Assembly: GCF_018918005.1 (NCBI RefSeq)
Contig: NZ_JAHLPR010000023.1
Span: 30,425 to 94,424 of the forward strand
DNA length: 64,000 nt
From: Paenibacillus sp. MSJ-34
GTDB lineage: Bacteria > Bacillota > Bacilli > Paenibacillales > Paenibacillaceae
Reading direction: 5' to 3'
The translations under genes were made by a program, and so were the position numbers. Numbering within the stretch: position 1 is the first letter of the stretch; every line of letters begins with the position of its first letter. Shown piece after piece: positions 43,159 to 51,703 of this stretch. The notes below the pieces were generated by a model that was not told the origin of the DNA, did no database searches, and worked only from the letters and a program-made list of their open reading frames with translations.

Positions 43159-45180
43159 TTAGTTCTCGGAATCCGTTACGATTTCGCATCCTTCCACATG
43201 CTTGCGGTCCATCAGCTTCTTTTTTTTGCGGTTTTCTTTCGTCTCGAAGACGATATCGAGGTCGTAGTCTTCCGGATACAACTCCTTGCCGTCAATGTAT
43301 AGCGAGAGGCGCTTATGGTTGATCTTGAACTTCTGCTGTTGGATCAACACGCCGACATTGCCTCGTGCGTCTTCGGCTTCGTAAACGATGCCGTTTCGTT
43401 GTAAATATGAAATGTAGACGTTATCGCCCACTTTCAGACGTTTCCTCGCGGGAGCCTCTCCTTCCTCCGGATCGGCCGCGGCATGGACTGCCGGAGCCGG
43501 AGCCGGCCGAACAGGCGAAGGCGGTTCGACTGCCGTTTGCTGCGGCGGCGAGTCGGTCTCGGCCGGTTCGATTGCCGCTTGCTGCTGCGGTAAATCGATG
43601 CCTGCCCTTTCAACGGCTTCCGTCGCCGCCGGCGCCGCTCCGCCGTATTCCCGCCTGCTCGCCTCCGTTATTTGTTCCGAACGGCGGATAATGTCCGGGG
43701 AGATGCCGAGCTTGAGCGCGATGAGAAACGCATAGCTTCGTCCCGCTTCCCCGATCCTCAGCCGGTACAACGGTTGGAGCGTCTCTTCGTCAAACTCCAT
43801 GCGGGCGTTCTCGAATCCCGGCGTGACGGCGGCGAAATTTTTAATTTCATTGTAATGCGTCGTGACGATCACCGTCGCGCCTCTCCGGTGGAGTTCCTCC
43901 AGAACGGCGATAGACAATCCGATTCCTTCGCCCGGATCGGTTCCGGTAGCCATCTCGTCGATCAGAATCAGCGTCGAGCCGTCGGCGTAAGAAAGCATAT
44001 CGATGACGTTCCGAACATGGGACGAGAACGTGCTTAAAGATTGCTCGATGCTTTGGCCGTCGCCGATATCCGCAGCGATGTTCCTGAAGACGGCAAATAC
44101 GCTGCCCTGTTCCGCCGGAACGAGCAAGCCGGATTGCACCATAAGCGTAAGCAGCCCGACCGTTTTCAGTGCGACCGTTTTGCCGCCCGTATTCGGTCCC
44201 GTAATGATCAGCGATTTGTACTTGTCGCCGATCGAGAAATGAAGCGGAACCGTATTGCGTCCGAGCAACGGATGAACCGCGCCGCGAATATGGATTCGCC
44301 CCTCCCCGTTAATCTCCACATTGCGACCGCCGATCGCGACCGCATATTTCGCTTTGGCGAACAAATAATCGTACACTCCTACCGTTTCGACATTCATTCG
44401 GAGCTCCGGTTCGCCCTCCTCGACAAGGGTTGTCAAGTAACTTAGAACCTTGGCCTCTTCCCGGCTTTCCTCCACCCGCATTTCGTTCAGGTCGAATTGC
44501 AAATGAGCGACGTCTTGCGGCTCGACGTATACGGTTTGGCCGCTCGACGATTCGTCCAGCACGCTGCCTTTGATCAGCTTGCGATGCTCTTTTTTGATCG
44601 GGAGCACATATCTTCCGTTTCGCAGGCTAACCAAATTTTCTTGCATAATATTCCGGTAACGAGACATAAGGCTTTCGATTTTGTCTTTAATCTTTCCTTC
44701 GACGACGGCCGCTTTTTTGCGGATTCTGCTCAAATCTTTGCTCGCTTCGTCTCTTACGCGTCCGCCGTGTACGCAACGCTCGATTTCCGTCTTCAGTTTG
44801 GCAAGCTCATGCATCGACGAAGCTAAGCTGCTAACGGTCGGAGCAATCGACGATTTGGCCGCCATATATTTTTTGAGCTGAATACAGCTGTGCAGAAACT
44901 GTTGAATGTTCGCAAAGTCATGTTCCGTATATACATATCCGGTGTCCAGCAACGACAGCACCTTATCGATTCCCTCGAGCGACGGAATCGGCACGCTGGC
45001 CCCTTGTTCGAGCATTGCCTTCGCCTCCGCCGTTTCGTTAAGCGCTTGACGCACCCTTTGCCATTGATCCATAGGTTGCATCCGCTCAACATGCTGCTTG
45101 CCTAAATAAGAGGCGGCATATTCCATCACATGTTGCTTCACTTTGTCGTAATCCAATCGTTGCAAAACCTTTTCATCCAT
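43159..45180 (-). CDS. MutS2-like ATPase lacking the Smr domain
   Basis: ABC-like ATPase of 673 residues. Walker A GPNTGGKT (328-335), SLSTFSSH signature (381-388), Walker B STLILIDEMATGTDP and TTHYNEIK are intact. A Pro/Gln/Glu-rich linker of about 80 residues (QQQAAIEPAETDSPPQQTAVEPPSP, with an internal repeat) leads to a KOW-like domain (RLKVGDNVYISYLQRNGIVYEAED), then a short basic tail. Standard MutS2 has about 785 residues and ends in an Smr nuclease domain; it is absent here. B. subtilis MutS2 splits collided ribosomes. GGAG precedes the ATG, behind a 330-base leader with a short uORF and two terminators. So this may be a second, regulated MutS2. Confidence 0.88.
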   Translation of the reverse strand: MDEKVLQRLDYDKVKQHVMEYAASYLGKQHVERMQPMDQWQRVRQALNETAEAKAMLEQGASVPIPSLEGIDKVLSLLDTGYVYTEHDFANIQQFLHSCIQLKKYMAAKSSIAPTVSSLASSMHELAKLKTEIERCVHGGRVRDEASKDLSRIRKKAAVVEGKIKDKIESLMSRYRNIMQENLVSLRNGRYVLPIKKEHRKLIKGSVLDESSSGQTVYVEPQDVAHLQFDLNEMRVEESREEAKVLSYLTTLVEEGEPELRMNVETVGVYDYLFAKAKYAVAIGGRNVEINGEGRIHIRGAVHPLLGRNTVPLHFSIGDKYKSLIITGPNTGGKTVALKTVGLLTLMVQSGLLVPAEQGSVFAVFRNIAADIGDGQSIEQSLSTFSSHVRNVIDMLSYADGSTLILIDEMATGTDPGEGIGLSIAVLEELHRRGATVIVTTHYNEIKNFAAVTPGFENARMEFDEETLQPLYRLRIGEAGRSYAFLIALKLGISPDIIRRSEQITEASRREYGGAAPAATEAVERAGIDLPQQQAAIEPAETDSPPQQTAVEPPSPVRPAPAPAVHAAADPEEGEAPARKRLKVGDNVYISYLQRNGIVYEAEDARGNVGVLIQQQKFKINHKRLSLYIDGKELYPEDYDLDIVFETKENRKKKKLMDRKHVEGCEIVTDSEN

Positions 45181-45211
45181 GATTCGTTAACTCTCCTTTG
45201 GTTTGTAAAAT

Positions 45212-45250
45212 AAAAAAAGGCAGAAGAATGAGCATTCATCATTCTCTGCC
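45212..45250 (-). terminator. Second leader terminator, proximal to the MutS2-like gene
   Basis: Stem GGCAGAGAATGATGAA / ATTCTTCTGCC with a short loop, followed by TTTTTTTATTTT on the minus strand, only 31 bases before the start codon of the MutS2-like gene. Confidence 0.85.
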
Positions 45251-45284
45251 TTTGCCTATCTCCTGACGTCCGAGCCGCATCAAT

Positions 45285-45311
45285 AAAAAAACCGCGCTGA
45301 AGACAGCACGG
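45285..45311 (-). terminator. First leader terminator of the MutS2-like gene
   Basis: Stem CCGTGCTG / CAGCGCGG with loop TCTT, then TTTTTTTATTG on the minus strand; a strong intrinsic terminator within the leader, upstream of the coding sequence. Confidence 0.85.
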
Positions 45312-45461
45312 ATCGGTCGCGAAGATAGAAATTCATCTTGATCTTGGGCATGTATGATATCCGCTGTTCTTAACTAGTTCCGCATACCTTGTTTTTCGCA
45401 TGAAAAATAAACGTCATATGACGCGCTTTTTCAAAAAAACAAAGTACAGCTATGGAGTTGA

Positions 45462-45485
45462 TTAGTTAAGAACTTTCACCGACAT
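45462..45485 (-). CDS. Leader peptide uORF MSVKVLN upstream of the MutS2-like gene
   Basis: ATG at 45485 with AAGGGAGAG upstream (spacing about seven) opens a frame MSVKVLN followed directly by TAA. The stop codon lies inside the 5' arm of the long hairpin of the leader. The size and position are those of regulatory uORFs upstream of antibiotic-resistance or ribosome-protection genes; no match to a known leader peptide is claimed. Confidence 0.55.
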   Translation of the reverse strand: MSVKVLN

Positions 45486-45516
45486 CAAAAACTCTCCCTT
45501 TATTGAGGATAACCCT

Positions 45517-45545
45517 ATCATACGTGAAAAAAACGGCAAGGTCAA
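45517..45545 (-). promoter_or_regulatory. Promoter of the MutS2-like leader
   Basis: TTGACC (45545-45540), 17-base spacer and TATGAT (45522-45517) on the minus strand. Transcription would begin near 45510, about 25 bases before the uORF. Confidence 0.7.
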
Positions 45546-45615
45546 GCGGATGGCGAATAAACGAGGAATATGGGGACGACAATACTTATTGAGAAAACGT
45601 CGGGAGGTAGGAACG

Positions 45616-45795
45616 ATGAATCGACAACGGGCTCAAGAAATTGCCGCATCCCCGGTTATGGCGAATGTAACCTGCGACGGAGTGCCGGTCTATATTCAGC
45701 ATGTGAACGAACATAACGAAACGGTTCGAGTCTATCCGCTAGACGAGCCGGAAAACGAACAAAACGTCCCTTTGAGCAGCTTAGAGGAGCATTAA
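45616..45795 (+). CDS. sspH: H-type small acid-soluble spore protein
   Basis: Spore core protein of 59 residues in the SspH family: MNRQRAQEIAASPVMANVTCDGVPVYIQHVNEHNETVRVYPLDEPENEQ. Small acid-soluble proteins are made in the forespore and bind or accompany DNA in dormant spores. The start is ATG at 45616 with GGGAGGT seven bases upstream. A sigma-G-like promoter is possible around 45552-45582 but is weak. It is monocistronic and has a strong terminator. Confidence 0.92.
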   Translation: MNRQRAQEIAASPVMANVTCDGVPVYIQHVNEHNETVRVYPLDEPENEQNVPLSSLEEH

Positions 45796-45835
45796 CGCCA
45801 GGAGGACACCATTCAGATTTTGCGCTTATCCGGGA

Positions 45836-45886
45836 AATACAAGCGGTTCCCTTCGCTTCGAAGGTCGAACCGCTTGTATTTTTTAT
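45836..45886 (+). terminator. Intrinsic terminator of sspH
   Basis: Perfect 14-base stem AATACAAGCGGTTC / GAACCGCTTGTATT, then TTTTATA. Confidence 0.9.
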
Positions 45887-46062
45887 AGGGACGATGCAAT
45901 GAGAAAAATTACAGTCAGCCATATGATGGAGATAGCGGGTTCGGGCAACTTGGCCGGCATCGTGCTCATGAAGAAAATGAGCAAGGCGATTGTACGGTTA
46001 ATGCGAATTTCGTATCAAACAGCAATTTCAACATTAGCGCCTCACTTTCCGCGATCCTTGGT

Positions 46063-47076
46063 CTAGTTTTGCATTGAGAAAAACTTCTGCCCGAGTCTTT
46101 TCATCCGAATGCCTGCCCGAATGATGCGAATTTCGTATTCCTTCAGGCGGTACAGCCTCTCCGCTTCCCGCACCGAAATTTCTTGAAATCGGATCCTTGT
46201 TCCCGGCTTCGCCTGGGCAATAAGCGGTAAGTCCGCCGCTGCGATTTGCGCAATTCGCGGATATCCTCCGATCGTCTGGCTGTCCGCGAGCAAAACGATC
46301 GGATGGCCGTCCGGCGGCGCTTGCACGGTTCCGACCGCGACCGCTTCGGAGATCACTTCGATCGGTTCCGCCAACTGCAAACGCGATCCCGACAACCGGC
46401 AGCCCATTCGATCGGATTGCGGCTCGACTTGGAACGGCCGGTCGAAAAACCGCAGCCTGCTATCGTCGTCGAAATGCGCGTAATGATCGCCGCGCATCGC
46501 CCGTACCGTAATATGCTCCGAATGGTGCGGCATGCGGTTCCATCCCGCAAACCAAGCGGTCGAACGAAGCGAATCGAAAGCGGCGGGCGCGACGGAACGG
46601 GCTTGTTCCGGGGCGTTCAGGCCGATGACGTCGCCCTCTTGCAGCGCCCGGCCGTGAAAGCCGCCAATGCCGCCCCGGAGATAGGTGCTCTTGCTTCCCA
46701 TGACTTCAGGAATGCGGAACCCTCCCGCTACGGCCACATACGCTCTGCAGCCTGACTTGCAGGGGCCGAACCGCAGCACGCTCCCGCTTTTCACGATGAC
46801 CGGCCTCCACATCGGGAGCTTCATCCCGTCGACGGTCGGCGACAGATCGCCCCCGGCAACCGCGAGCAACGCATCTTGCTCGAACCGCAAAGCAGGCCCG
46901 ATTAACGTCGCTTCCAGCGCCGCCTCCCGCTCGTCGTTCCCGACGAGCAAGTTGGCGATCCGCAAAGAATACGGATCCATGGCGCCGCCGACCGGCAGTC
47001 CGAACTTACGGTATCCGTATCTCCCTGCATCTTGAATGCTGGTCAGAAGACCGGGACGAAGGACGGTGACGCTCAT
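46063..47076 (-). CDS. pxpC: 5-oxoprolinase subunit C (PxpC/KipA family)
   Basis: Subunit of 337 residues with the biotin-dependent carboxyltransferase-like fold used by PxpC: VLRPGLLTSIQDAGRYGYRKFGLPVGGAMDPYSLRIANLLVGN at the start, then GSVLRFGPCKSGCRAYVAVAGG, and DSQTIGGYPRIAQI. With PxpA and PxpB it hydrolyses 5-oxoproline using ATP to give glutamate. In Bacillus the relatives KipI/KipA act on the KinA sporulation kinase, so a sporulation-linked role is an alternative. ATG at 47076 overlaps pxpB by four bases with GAGGAGGGGGG upstream. Confidence 0.92.
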   Translation of the reverse strand: MSVTVLRPGLLTSIQDAGRYGYRKFGLPVGGAMDPYSLRIANLLVGNDEREAALEATLIGPALRFEQDALLAVAGGDLSPTVDGMKLPMWRPVIVKSGSVLRFGPCKSGCRAYVAVAGGFRIPEVMGSKSTYLRGGIGGFHGRALQEGDVIGLNAPEQARSVAPAAFDSLRSTAWFAGWNRMPHHSEHITVRAMRGDHYAHFDDDSRLRFFDRPFQVEPQSDRMGCRLSGSRLQLAEPIEVISEAVAVGTVQAPPDGHPIVLLADSQTIGGYPRIAQIAAADLPLIAQAKPGTRIRFQEISVREAERLYRLKEYEIRIIRAGIRMKRLGQKFFSMQN

Positions 47077-47846
47077 ATGCCCCCCTCCTCGTAAGCCTCG
47101 TACTCTTCAGGGGAAATCGGGCGAAATTTGACGATATTCCCCGCTTGCAGAAGACTGGGAGGCTGTAATTCCGGACGGAACAGCGCCGCCGGCGTACGGC
47201 CGATCAACTGCCAACCGCCCGGAGTGGAGATCGGATAAATTCCCGTCTGGCTTCCTCCGATTCCGACCGATCCCGGCGCGACCGAAACGCGGGGAGTCGG
47301 GCGCCGCGGCGTAGCGATCCGTTCGGACAAACCGCCCAAATAAGGAAAGCCCGGAGCGAATCCGATCGTATAGACTAGGTATTGTCCGCCCGCATGGACG
47401 GAAATGACTTCATCCGCGCTCATTTGGTGATAGGCGGCCACCGCTTCCAGATCGGGACCGAACGATCCCCCGTAACAGACTGGAATTTCCACCGTGACGG
47501 GCCGCTCCGGCGCATTGCCGTTCGCAAGCGCGCCCATTTGTCTTAACCAAGCCGCGACGATGTCCGAAGCGGCGCGATCATGCAAGCGATCGTCCGCGGA
47601 CGCCGCACCTGCTGCGATATCCGGTTGATAAAAGACGGTGATGGCGCAGTAGGACGGAACGTATTCGATCATGCCCGGAAACCCGTTACGGTCCAAACAT
47701 TTCGCAAACGTTTCGACATGGCGGTGAATATCCGGATGGATCCGATCGCCGAATACGACCCGAACGGCCGTTTCTCCCAACGGAAAAATATCCATCGCGC
47801 ATGCCGTGTTAGATATGATGTTCTCCACTTCCCTCACCCCCGACAT
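47073..47846 (-). CDS. pxpB: 5-oxoprolinase subunit B (PxpB/KipI family)
   Basis: Subunit of 257 residues with the KipI pattern FPLGETAVRVVFGDRIHPDIHRHVETFAKCL, YVPSYCAITVFYQPDI and GFAPGFPYLGGLSERIATPRRPTPRVSVAPGSVGIGG. It works with PxpC. ATG at 47846 follows the pxpA stop directly, without a strong site of its own, which points to coupled translation. Second gene of the pxpABC operon. Confidence 0.92.
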   Translation of the reverse strand: MSGVREVENIISNTACAMDIFPLGETAVRVVFGDRIHPDIHRHVETFAKCLDRNGFPGMIEYVPSYCAITVFYQPDIAAGAASADDRLHDRAASDIVAAWLRQMGALANGNAPERPVTVEIPVCYGGSFGPDLEAVAAYHQMSADEVISVHAGGQYLVYTIGFAPGFPYLGGLSERIATPRRPTPRVSVAPGSVGIGGSQTGIYPISTPGGWQLIGRTPAALFRPELQPPSLLQAGNIVKFRPISPEEYEAYEEGGI

Positions 47847-48641
47847 TCATGGTAACGGATGCTGCGAGAGAGCGCTCGATCCCGCCGCCTTGACGGAAAT
47901 GCCCGCATGTTCGCAAGCGATGCGGATTTGCTCGGCGAGCCGCGCGGCATGCGCGCCGTCGCCGTGAATGCAAACCGTATCGGCTTGCAGCGCAATATCG
48001 TTGCCGTTCCGCGTTGCGACCTTCCCTTCCTTGACCATTCGCACGACGCGCGATGCGGCCTGCTGCGCGTCTGTCACCAAGGCGTCAGCCAACGTTCTCG
48101 GCGTTAGCGAGCCGTCTTCCTGATACGTACGGTCTGCGAATACTTCATGAGCGGTTTGCAAACCGAGCCGTTCCCCCGCCTTGATCGATTCGCTGCCGGA
48201 CAGCCCGAACAGCGTCAGTTCCGGGTCTACCCGATAGATCGCTTCCGCGATCGCATCGGCCAGATCCCTTCTCTTGGCCGCCATATTGTAGAGAGCGCCG
48301 TGCGGCTTCACATGCCGCATCCGGCCGCCTTCCGATTTGACGAAGGCGGCAAGCGCGCCGATCTGGTACACGACCATTTCGTACGCCTCTTGCGGCGAAA
48401 TTTCCATATATCGGCGGCCGAACCCGGATAAGTCGGGCAGTCCCGGATGCGCGCCGATGGCCACTTCATATTGCAAGGCAAGCCGGACCGTGCTTCGCAT
48501 CACGCCCGGATCGCCGGCATGAAACCCGCATGCGATATTGGCCGAAGTCATAAACGGGAGAACGGCTTCGTCGACGCCGAGACGATAAGCGCCAAAACTT
48601 TCCCCAAGATCGCAATTCAAGTCGATACGATGCATCCTCAT
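47847..48641 (-). CDS. pxpA: 5-oxoprolinase subunit A (LamB/YcsF family)
   Basis: Cytoplasmic subunit of 264 residues: [52 protein letters not shown] and [14 protein letters not shown] identify the YcsF/PxpA family. It hydrolyses phosphorylated 5-oxoproline in the PxpABC complex, which recycles this damage product of glutamine and glutamate. GGAGG precedes two possible starts (48641 and 48635). It opens the pxpABC operon. Confidence 0.93.
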   Translation of the reverse strand: MRMHRIDLNCDLGESFGAYRLGVDEAVLPFMTSANIACGFHAGDPGVMRSTVRLALQYEVAIGAHPGLPDLSGFGRRYMEISPQEAYEMVVYQIGALAAFVKSEGGRMRHVKPHGALYNMAAKRRDLADAIAEAIYRVDPELTLFGLSGSESIKAGERLGLQTAHEVFADRTYQEDGSLTPRTLADALVTDAQQAASRVVRMVKEGKVATRNGNDIALQADTVCIHGDGAHAARLAEQIRIACEHAGISVKAAGSSALSQHPLP

Positions 48642-48735
48642 GATTCCTCCGTCCTATCCGCTGCATCGCTCGGGCAGCGAATTCATCACGTATTATTCAT
48701 TATGATGGCGGATGGAACATGAAATTGCAAGCAAA

Positions 48736-48770
48736 AACCGGGCTTTTCGCATGACGCGAAAAGTCCGGTT
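48736..48770 (-). terminator. Intrinsic terminator of znuCBA
   Basis: Stem AACCGGACTTTTCGC / GCGAAAAGCCCGGTT with a five-base loop, then TTTGC on the minus strand; beyond the stop of znuA. Confidence 0.85.
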
Positions 48771-48821
48771 CCGCCGTTCGATTTAGGTTGGTATGCCGCT
48801 CCCTCCGTCATGAGGGAAACA

Positions 48822-49970
48822 TCATTCGTTCAACGCCTTCTGCAAGGCTTCGAGGTTTTGGCGCATCAGACCGATATAATCCGCATTGTTCGCTCGATCC
48901 TCTTCCGAAATGCTTTCTATCGTATGCAATACCGCGGTTTTGGCGCCAATCTCGCTTGCGATCGCTTCCGCGACTTTGGAAGAAACGAACGATTCGAAGA
49001 AGACCGTCGTTACGTTATGCTCTTTCGCAAACGCGACGATTTCGGCCATTTGCTCCGCCGAAGGCTCTTGATCCGGCGACAAGCCGGCAATCGGCACTTG
49101 GGTCAATCCGTATTCTTTCGCCAAATAGCCGAAAGCCGCGTGCTGCGTAATAAAATCTTTACGCTTCGTACCGCTTAGCGCCTGGCGGTAATCTTGATCC
49201 AGCCGCTCCAGTTCCGCCACATAGGCATCGGCATTTTTCGCAAATTCGTCTTTATGCTCCGGAGCCGCTTGACACAGCGCTTGTTCAATATTGCGCACTT
49301 CTATAGCGGCAAGAGCCGGAGACAGCCAAACATGCGGGTCGAGTCCGCCATGATCGTGATGCGAATGATTTGCGTCCGATTCGTGCTCATGCGCATGACC
49401 ATCCGTTTCGCCATGATCGCCATGATCGTCATGCGCTTCATGCGTATGCGAATCCGCGTCTTCGCCGTGCTCATGATCTCCATGACTGTGATCGTGTCCG
49501 TGCTCATGATCGTCACGATGATGAGCGTGCCCATGCCCGGAGCCTTCCATCATCTCAATCCCTTTGCTCGCTTCCACATCGATTCGGTTGCCGCTGCCGA
49601 CCGTGGACAATACCCGGTCGATCCAGCCCTCCATTCCCGCTCCGTTGTATACAAGCACGTCGGCCTCGGCAATTTTTTTCATATGTTGCGGCGTCGGTTC
49701 CCAATCATGCGGCTCGACCCCTGCCGGGACGAGCATTTCCACATCGGCCAAATCGCCGGCTACCTGTTTCGCAAACTCGTACATCGGATAAAAACTAACC
49801 AAAACGTTGAGCTTGCCCCGATTCCCGGTCTCGGCGCCGTTTTCCGGCGAAGAGACCGGCGTCTCCCGATCCGCGGCGCCGGTTCCGCTTCCCGGCTTGG
49901 CGCCGCATCCCGCTATAACGAGCATCAAGCTAAATAATAGTATTGCAACAATTTTCACCCTTGACATCAT
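48822..49970 (-). CDS. znuA: Zinc ABC transporter substrate-binding lipoprotein
   Basis: Lipoprotein of 382 residues, cluster A-I receptor for zinc. Lipobox MLVIAGC, then VLVSFYPMYEFAKQVAGD and PHDWEPTPQ (first His ligand), a long His/Asp-rich loop of about 70 residues (HGHAHHRDDHEHGHDHSHGD...), the second ligand in LDPHVWLSP, the third in TQHAAFGYLA and the Asp/Glu in ESFVSS. The start is ATG at 49970 with GGAG upstream; it overlaps the permease by four bases. Last gene of the Zur-controlled znuCBA operon. Confidence 0.94.
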   Translation of the reverse strand: MMSRVKIVAILLFSLMLVIAGCGAKPGSGTGAADRETPVSSPENGAETGNRGKLNVLVSFYPMYEFAKQVAGDLADVEMLVPAGVEPHDWEPTPQHMKKIAEADVLVYNGAGMEGWIDRVLSTVGSGNRIDVEASKGIEMMEGSGHGHAHHRDDHEHGHDHSHGDHEHGEDADSHTHEAHDDHGDHGETDGHAHEHESDANHSHHDHGGLDPHVWLSPALAAIEVRNIEQALCQAAPEHKDEFAKNADAYVAELERLDQDYRQALSGTKRKDFITQHAAFGYLAKEYGLTQVPIAGLSPDQEPSAEQMAEIVAFAKEHNVTTVFFESFVSSKVAEAIASEIGAKTAVLHTIESISEEDRANNADYIGLMRQNLEALQKALNE

Positions 49971-50851
49971 AAGAACAAACTCTCCTTTTCCCCTGTGATC
50001 CGTTTTTGTTGAACCATTGCCGTACGCAACGATTTTTTGCGCCGATTGATGCGCAGCGTTATTTTTTGCACGCCGATGCCCGTAAGCAGAAACAGCAGCA
50101 GCACAAGCGCGATCGTTCCTCCCGGAGGAATATTGACGTAGTACGAAACGGTCAAGCCGCTGAACATGCCCGCCGTTCCGATACAGGCGGCTGTCGCTAC
50201 GGCGGAAGCGAATCCTTTCGCTACGCGAAGCGCAAGCGCCGCCGGCAAAACCATTAATGCGGAAACGAGCATAACGCCGACGATCGGCATTGCCGCAGCG
50301 ACGGTCATTCCGGTCAACGCCGAAAACGAAAATGACAACAAGCTCGACCGGACGCCGCCGATACGGGCCGTTTCTTCGTCGAACGTTATACTGTACAACG
50401 GCCTTCTAAAGCAAATGAAATATACGGCTCCCATGATCGCCACGCCGGCAATGAGCCATAGCTGGGTTTCGTTGACCGCGACAATCGAACCGAACAAGTA
50501 GGAGCTGAAGTTTTTGCTTATGTTCGTGCCGAAGCTCATTAAAACGATCGCCAGTGCAAGCCCCGACGTCATAACGATCGCGACGGGCACTTCGCGGTAC
50601 GTTCGGTATGTACGCCGCAAATGCTCGACGATCATACCGCCAACGATTGCCGCCAGAACGCCGGTAAATGACGGGTTCCAAGGAAGGAAGCTGCCCAGTG
50701 CCGCCCCCGCCAGCGAGACGTGGGACAGCGTATCGGCCAGCAGCGCTTGACGTCTGAGCATCAAATAAACCCCGAGTATCGGCGCGATCGCTGCGATCAT
50801 TGCTCCGGCGCCAAACGCGCGCTGCATAAATCCGTACTCAAGCATTCCCAT
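49967..50851 (-). CDS. znuB: Zinc ABC transporter permease
   Basis: Integral membrane permease of 294 residues, ABC-3 family, with about eight helices (GAGAMIAAIAPILGVYLML, SLAGAALGSFLPW, VGMMLVSALMVLPAALAL-like segments) and the family block RRQALLADTLSHVSLAG. GGAGG lies seven bases before the ATG at 50851, which is inside the end of the ATPase gene. Partner of ZnuC and ZnuA. Confidence 0.93.
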   Translation of the reverse strand: MGMLEYGFMQRAFGAGAMIAAIAPILGVYLMLRRQALLADTLSHVSLAGAALGSFLPWNPSFTGVLAAIVGGMIVEHLRRTYRTYREVPVAIVMTSGLALAIVLMSFGTNISKNFSSYLFGSIVAVNETQLWLIAGVAIMGAVYFICFRRPLYSITFDEETARIGGVRSSLLSFSFSALTGMTVAAAMPIVGVMLVSALMVLPAALALRVAKGFASAVATAACIGTAGMFSGLTVSYYVNIPPGGTIALVLLLFLLTGIGVQKITLRINRRKKSLRTAMVQQKRITGEKESLFL

Positions 50852-51504
50852 CCCAAATCCTCCTTTCGTTCCAAGCGGATGATCCGGTCCAACATCCCCT
50901 CGGTTTCTTCCGCGTCATGCGTCACCATAACGACGGTAAGGCCGTGGGCCGTCACCATATGGCGCAGCAGCCGGTAAAACCCGGTTTTGCTCCGCTGATC
51001 CATTCCGGTGGCCGGTTCGTCCAGTATAAGAAGATTGGGGCGCTGGGCAAGCGCTCTCGCAATGCAAACCCGCTGCTTCTGACCGCCCGACAATTCGCCG
51101 ATACTGCAATGGCGCAACTCCCACATGCCGACCTGCTTCAAGCTTTGCTCAACGATCGTTTCCTCGTCTCGGCCGAAACGTTTGAACAATCCGAGCCTGG
51201 AGTAGCAGCCGGATCTTACGAGCTCCATCACTTTGCTGGGAAACCCGCTATTGAACGAGGCGATCTGTTGCGGGACATACGCGATAACGGGTTTCGCTCC
51301 GGGAAAAGCGGCCGCATTCATCCGAACGGCGCCGCTCCAAGGTTTGACTAAGCCCAACAGCAGCTTCAGAATCGTCGTTTTGGCCGCGCCGTTCGGTCCG
51401 GTAATTCCGACGAATTCGCCTGCATAAATGTCGAGCGATGCGTTGTCTACGACCGGTTCGTCTCCATATCCGAATACGACGTTGCGCATGGAGGTCATCA
51501 TCAT
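50797..51504 (-). CDS. znuC: Zinc ABC transporter ATP-binding protein
   Basis: ATPase of 235 residues. Walker A reads GPNGAAKTT, with Ala where most ABC proteins have Gly; Q-loop VIAYVPQQ, signature LSGGQKQRVCIARAL, Walker B LLILDEPATGMD and switch VMVTHDAEE follow. The start is ATG at 51504 behind AGGAAAGGA. It overlaps the permease gene by 55 bases, longer than the other overlaps in this operon. First gene of znuCBA under two Zur boxes. Confidence 0.93.
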   Translation of the reverse strand: MMMTSMRNVVFGYGDEPVVDNASLDIYAGEFVGITGPNGAAKTTILKLLLGLVKPWSGAVRMNAAAFPGAKPVIAYVPQQIASFNSGFPSKVMELVRSGCYSRLGLFKRFGRDEETIVEQSLKQVGMWELRHCSIGELSGGQKQRVCIARALAQRPNLLILDEPATGMDQRSKTGFYRLLRHMVTAHGLTVVMVTHDAEETEGMLDRIIRLERKEDLGWECLSTDLCSARLAPEQ

Positions 51505-51539
51505 GTCCCAGTTCCTTTCCTGCAATTTTCATCGCTTTC

Positions 51540-51560
51540 TAATAGTAATTATTACGATTT
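51540..51560 (-). promoter_or_regulatory. Zur box, proximal copy
   Basis: Minus strand AAATCGTAATAATTACTATT and one more base, close to the Bacillus Zur consensus AAATCGTAATNATTACGATT; 36 bases upstream of znuC. Confidence 0.8.
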
Positions 51561-51646
51561 AATACGAAAAAAATAGATATGCCACGCTTGGCATACGCGT
51601 ATCTCTGCACCTCCCCATGCTTCCAGTCAAACTTCATTTCGTATTT

Positions 51647-51667
51647 ATTAGTAATTATTACGATTAA
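51647..51667 (-). promoter_or_regulatory. Zur box, distal copy
   Basis: Minus strand TTAATCGTAATAATTACTAAT, the same palindrome as the proximal box with its centre 107 bases further upstream. Two boxes allow cooperative repression by zinc-loaded Zur. Confidence 0.8.
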
Positions 51668-51703
51668 TCACATTGTACAGACGAAGATAGCGGCTGTCAA
51701 CGA

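Larger units (their letters stand above)
45181..45510 (-). promoter_or_regulatory. Long structured leader of the MutS2-like gene
   Basis: Between the promoter and the MutS2-like start lie, in order of transcription: a seven-codon uORF (45485-45462), a long hairpin whose outer 11-base arms are GTTCTTAACTA (45473-45463) and TAGTTAAGAAC (45376-45366), an inner stem TACTTTGTTTTT / AAAAACAAGGTA, a palindrome CGTCATATGACG (45413-45424), and two intrinsic terminators. The 5' arm of the outer stem overlaps the uORF stop codon, so ribosome position on the uORF could change the fold. It looks like a transcription attenuator. Confidence 0.65.

Noticed and set aside
45285..45510. T-box or 6S RNA in the MutS2-like leader
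   Set aside because: The T-box AGGGTGG-type consensus is absent and the hairpin lacks the 6S open-bubble form; the uORF plus two terminators explain it better.
45899..46066. Plus-strand frame of 55 codons after sspH
   Set aside because: Weak AGGG site, no recognised motif, and overlap with the pxpC end. It could be real but cannot be supported.
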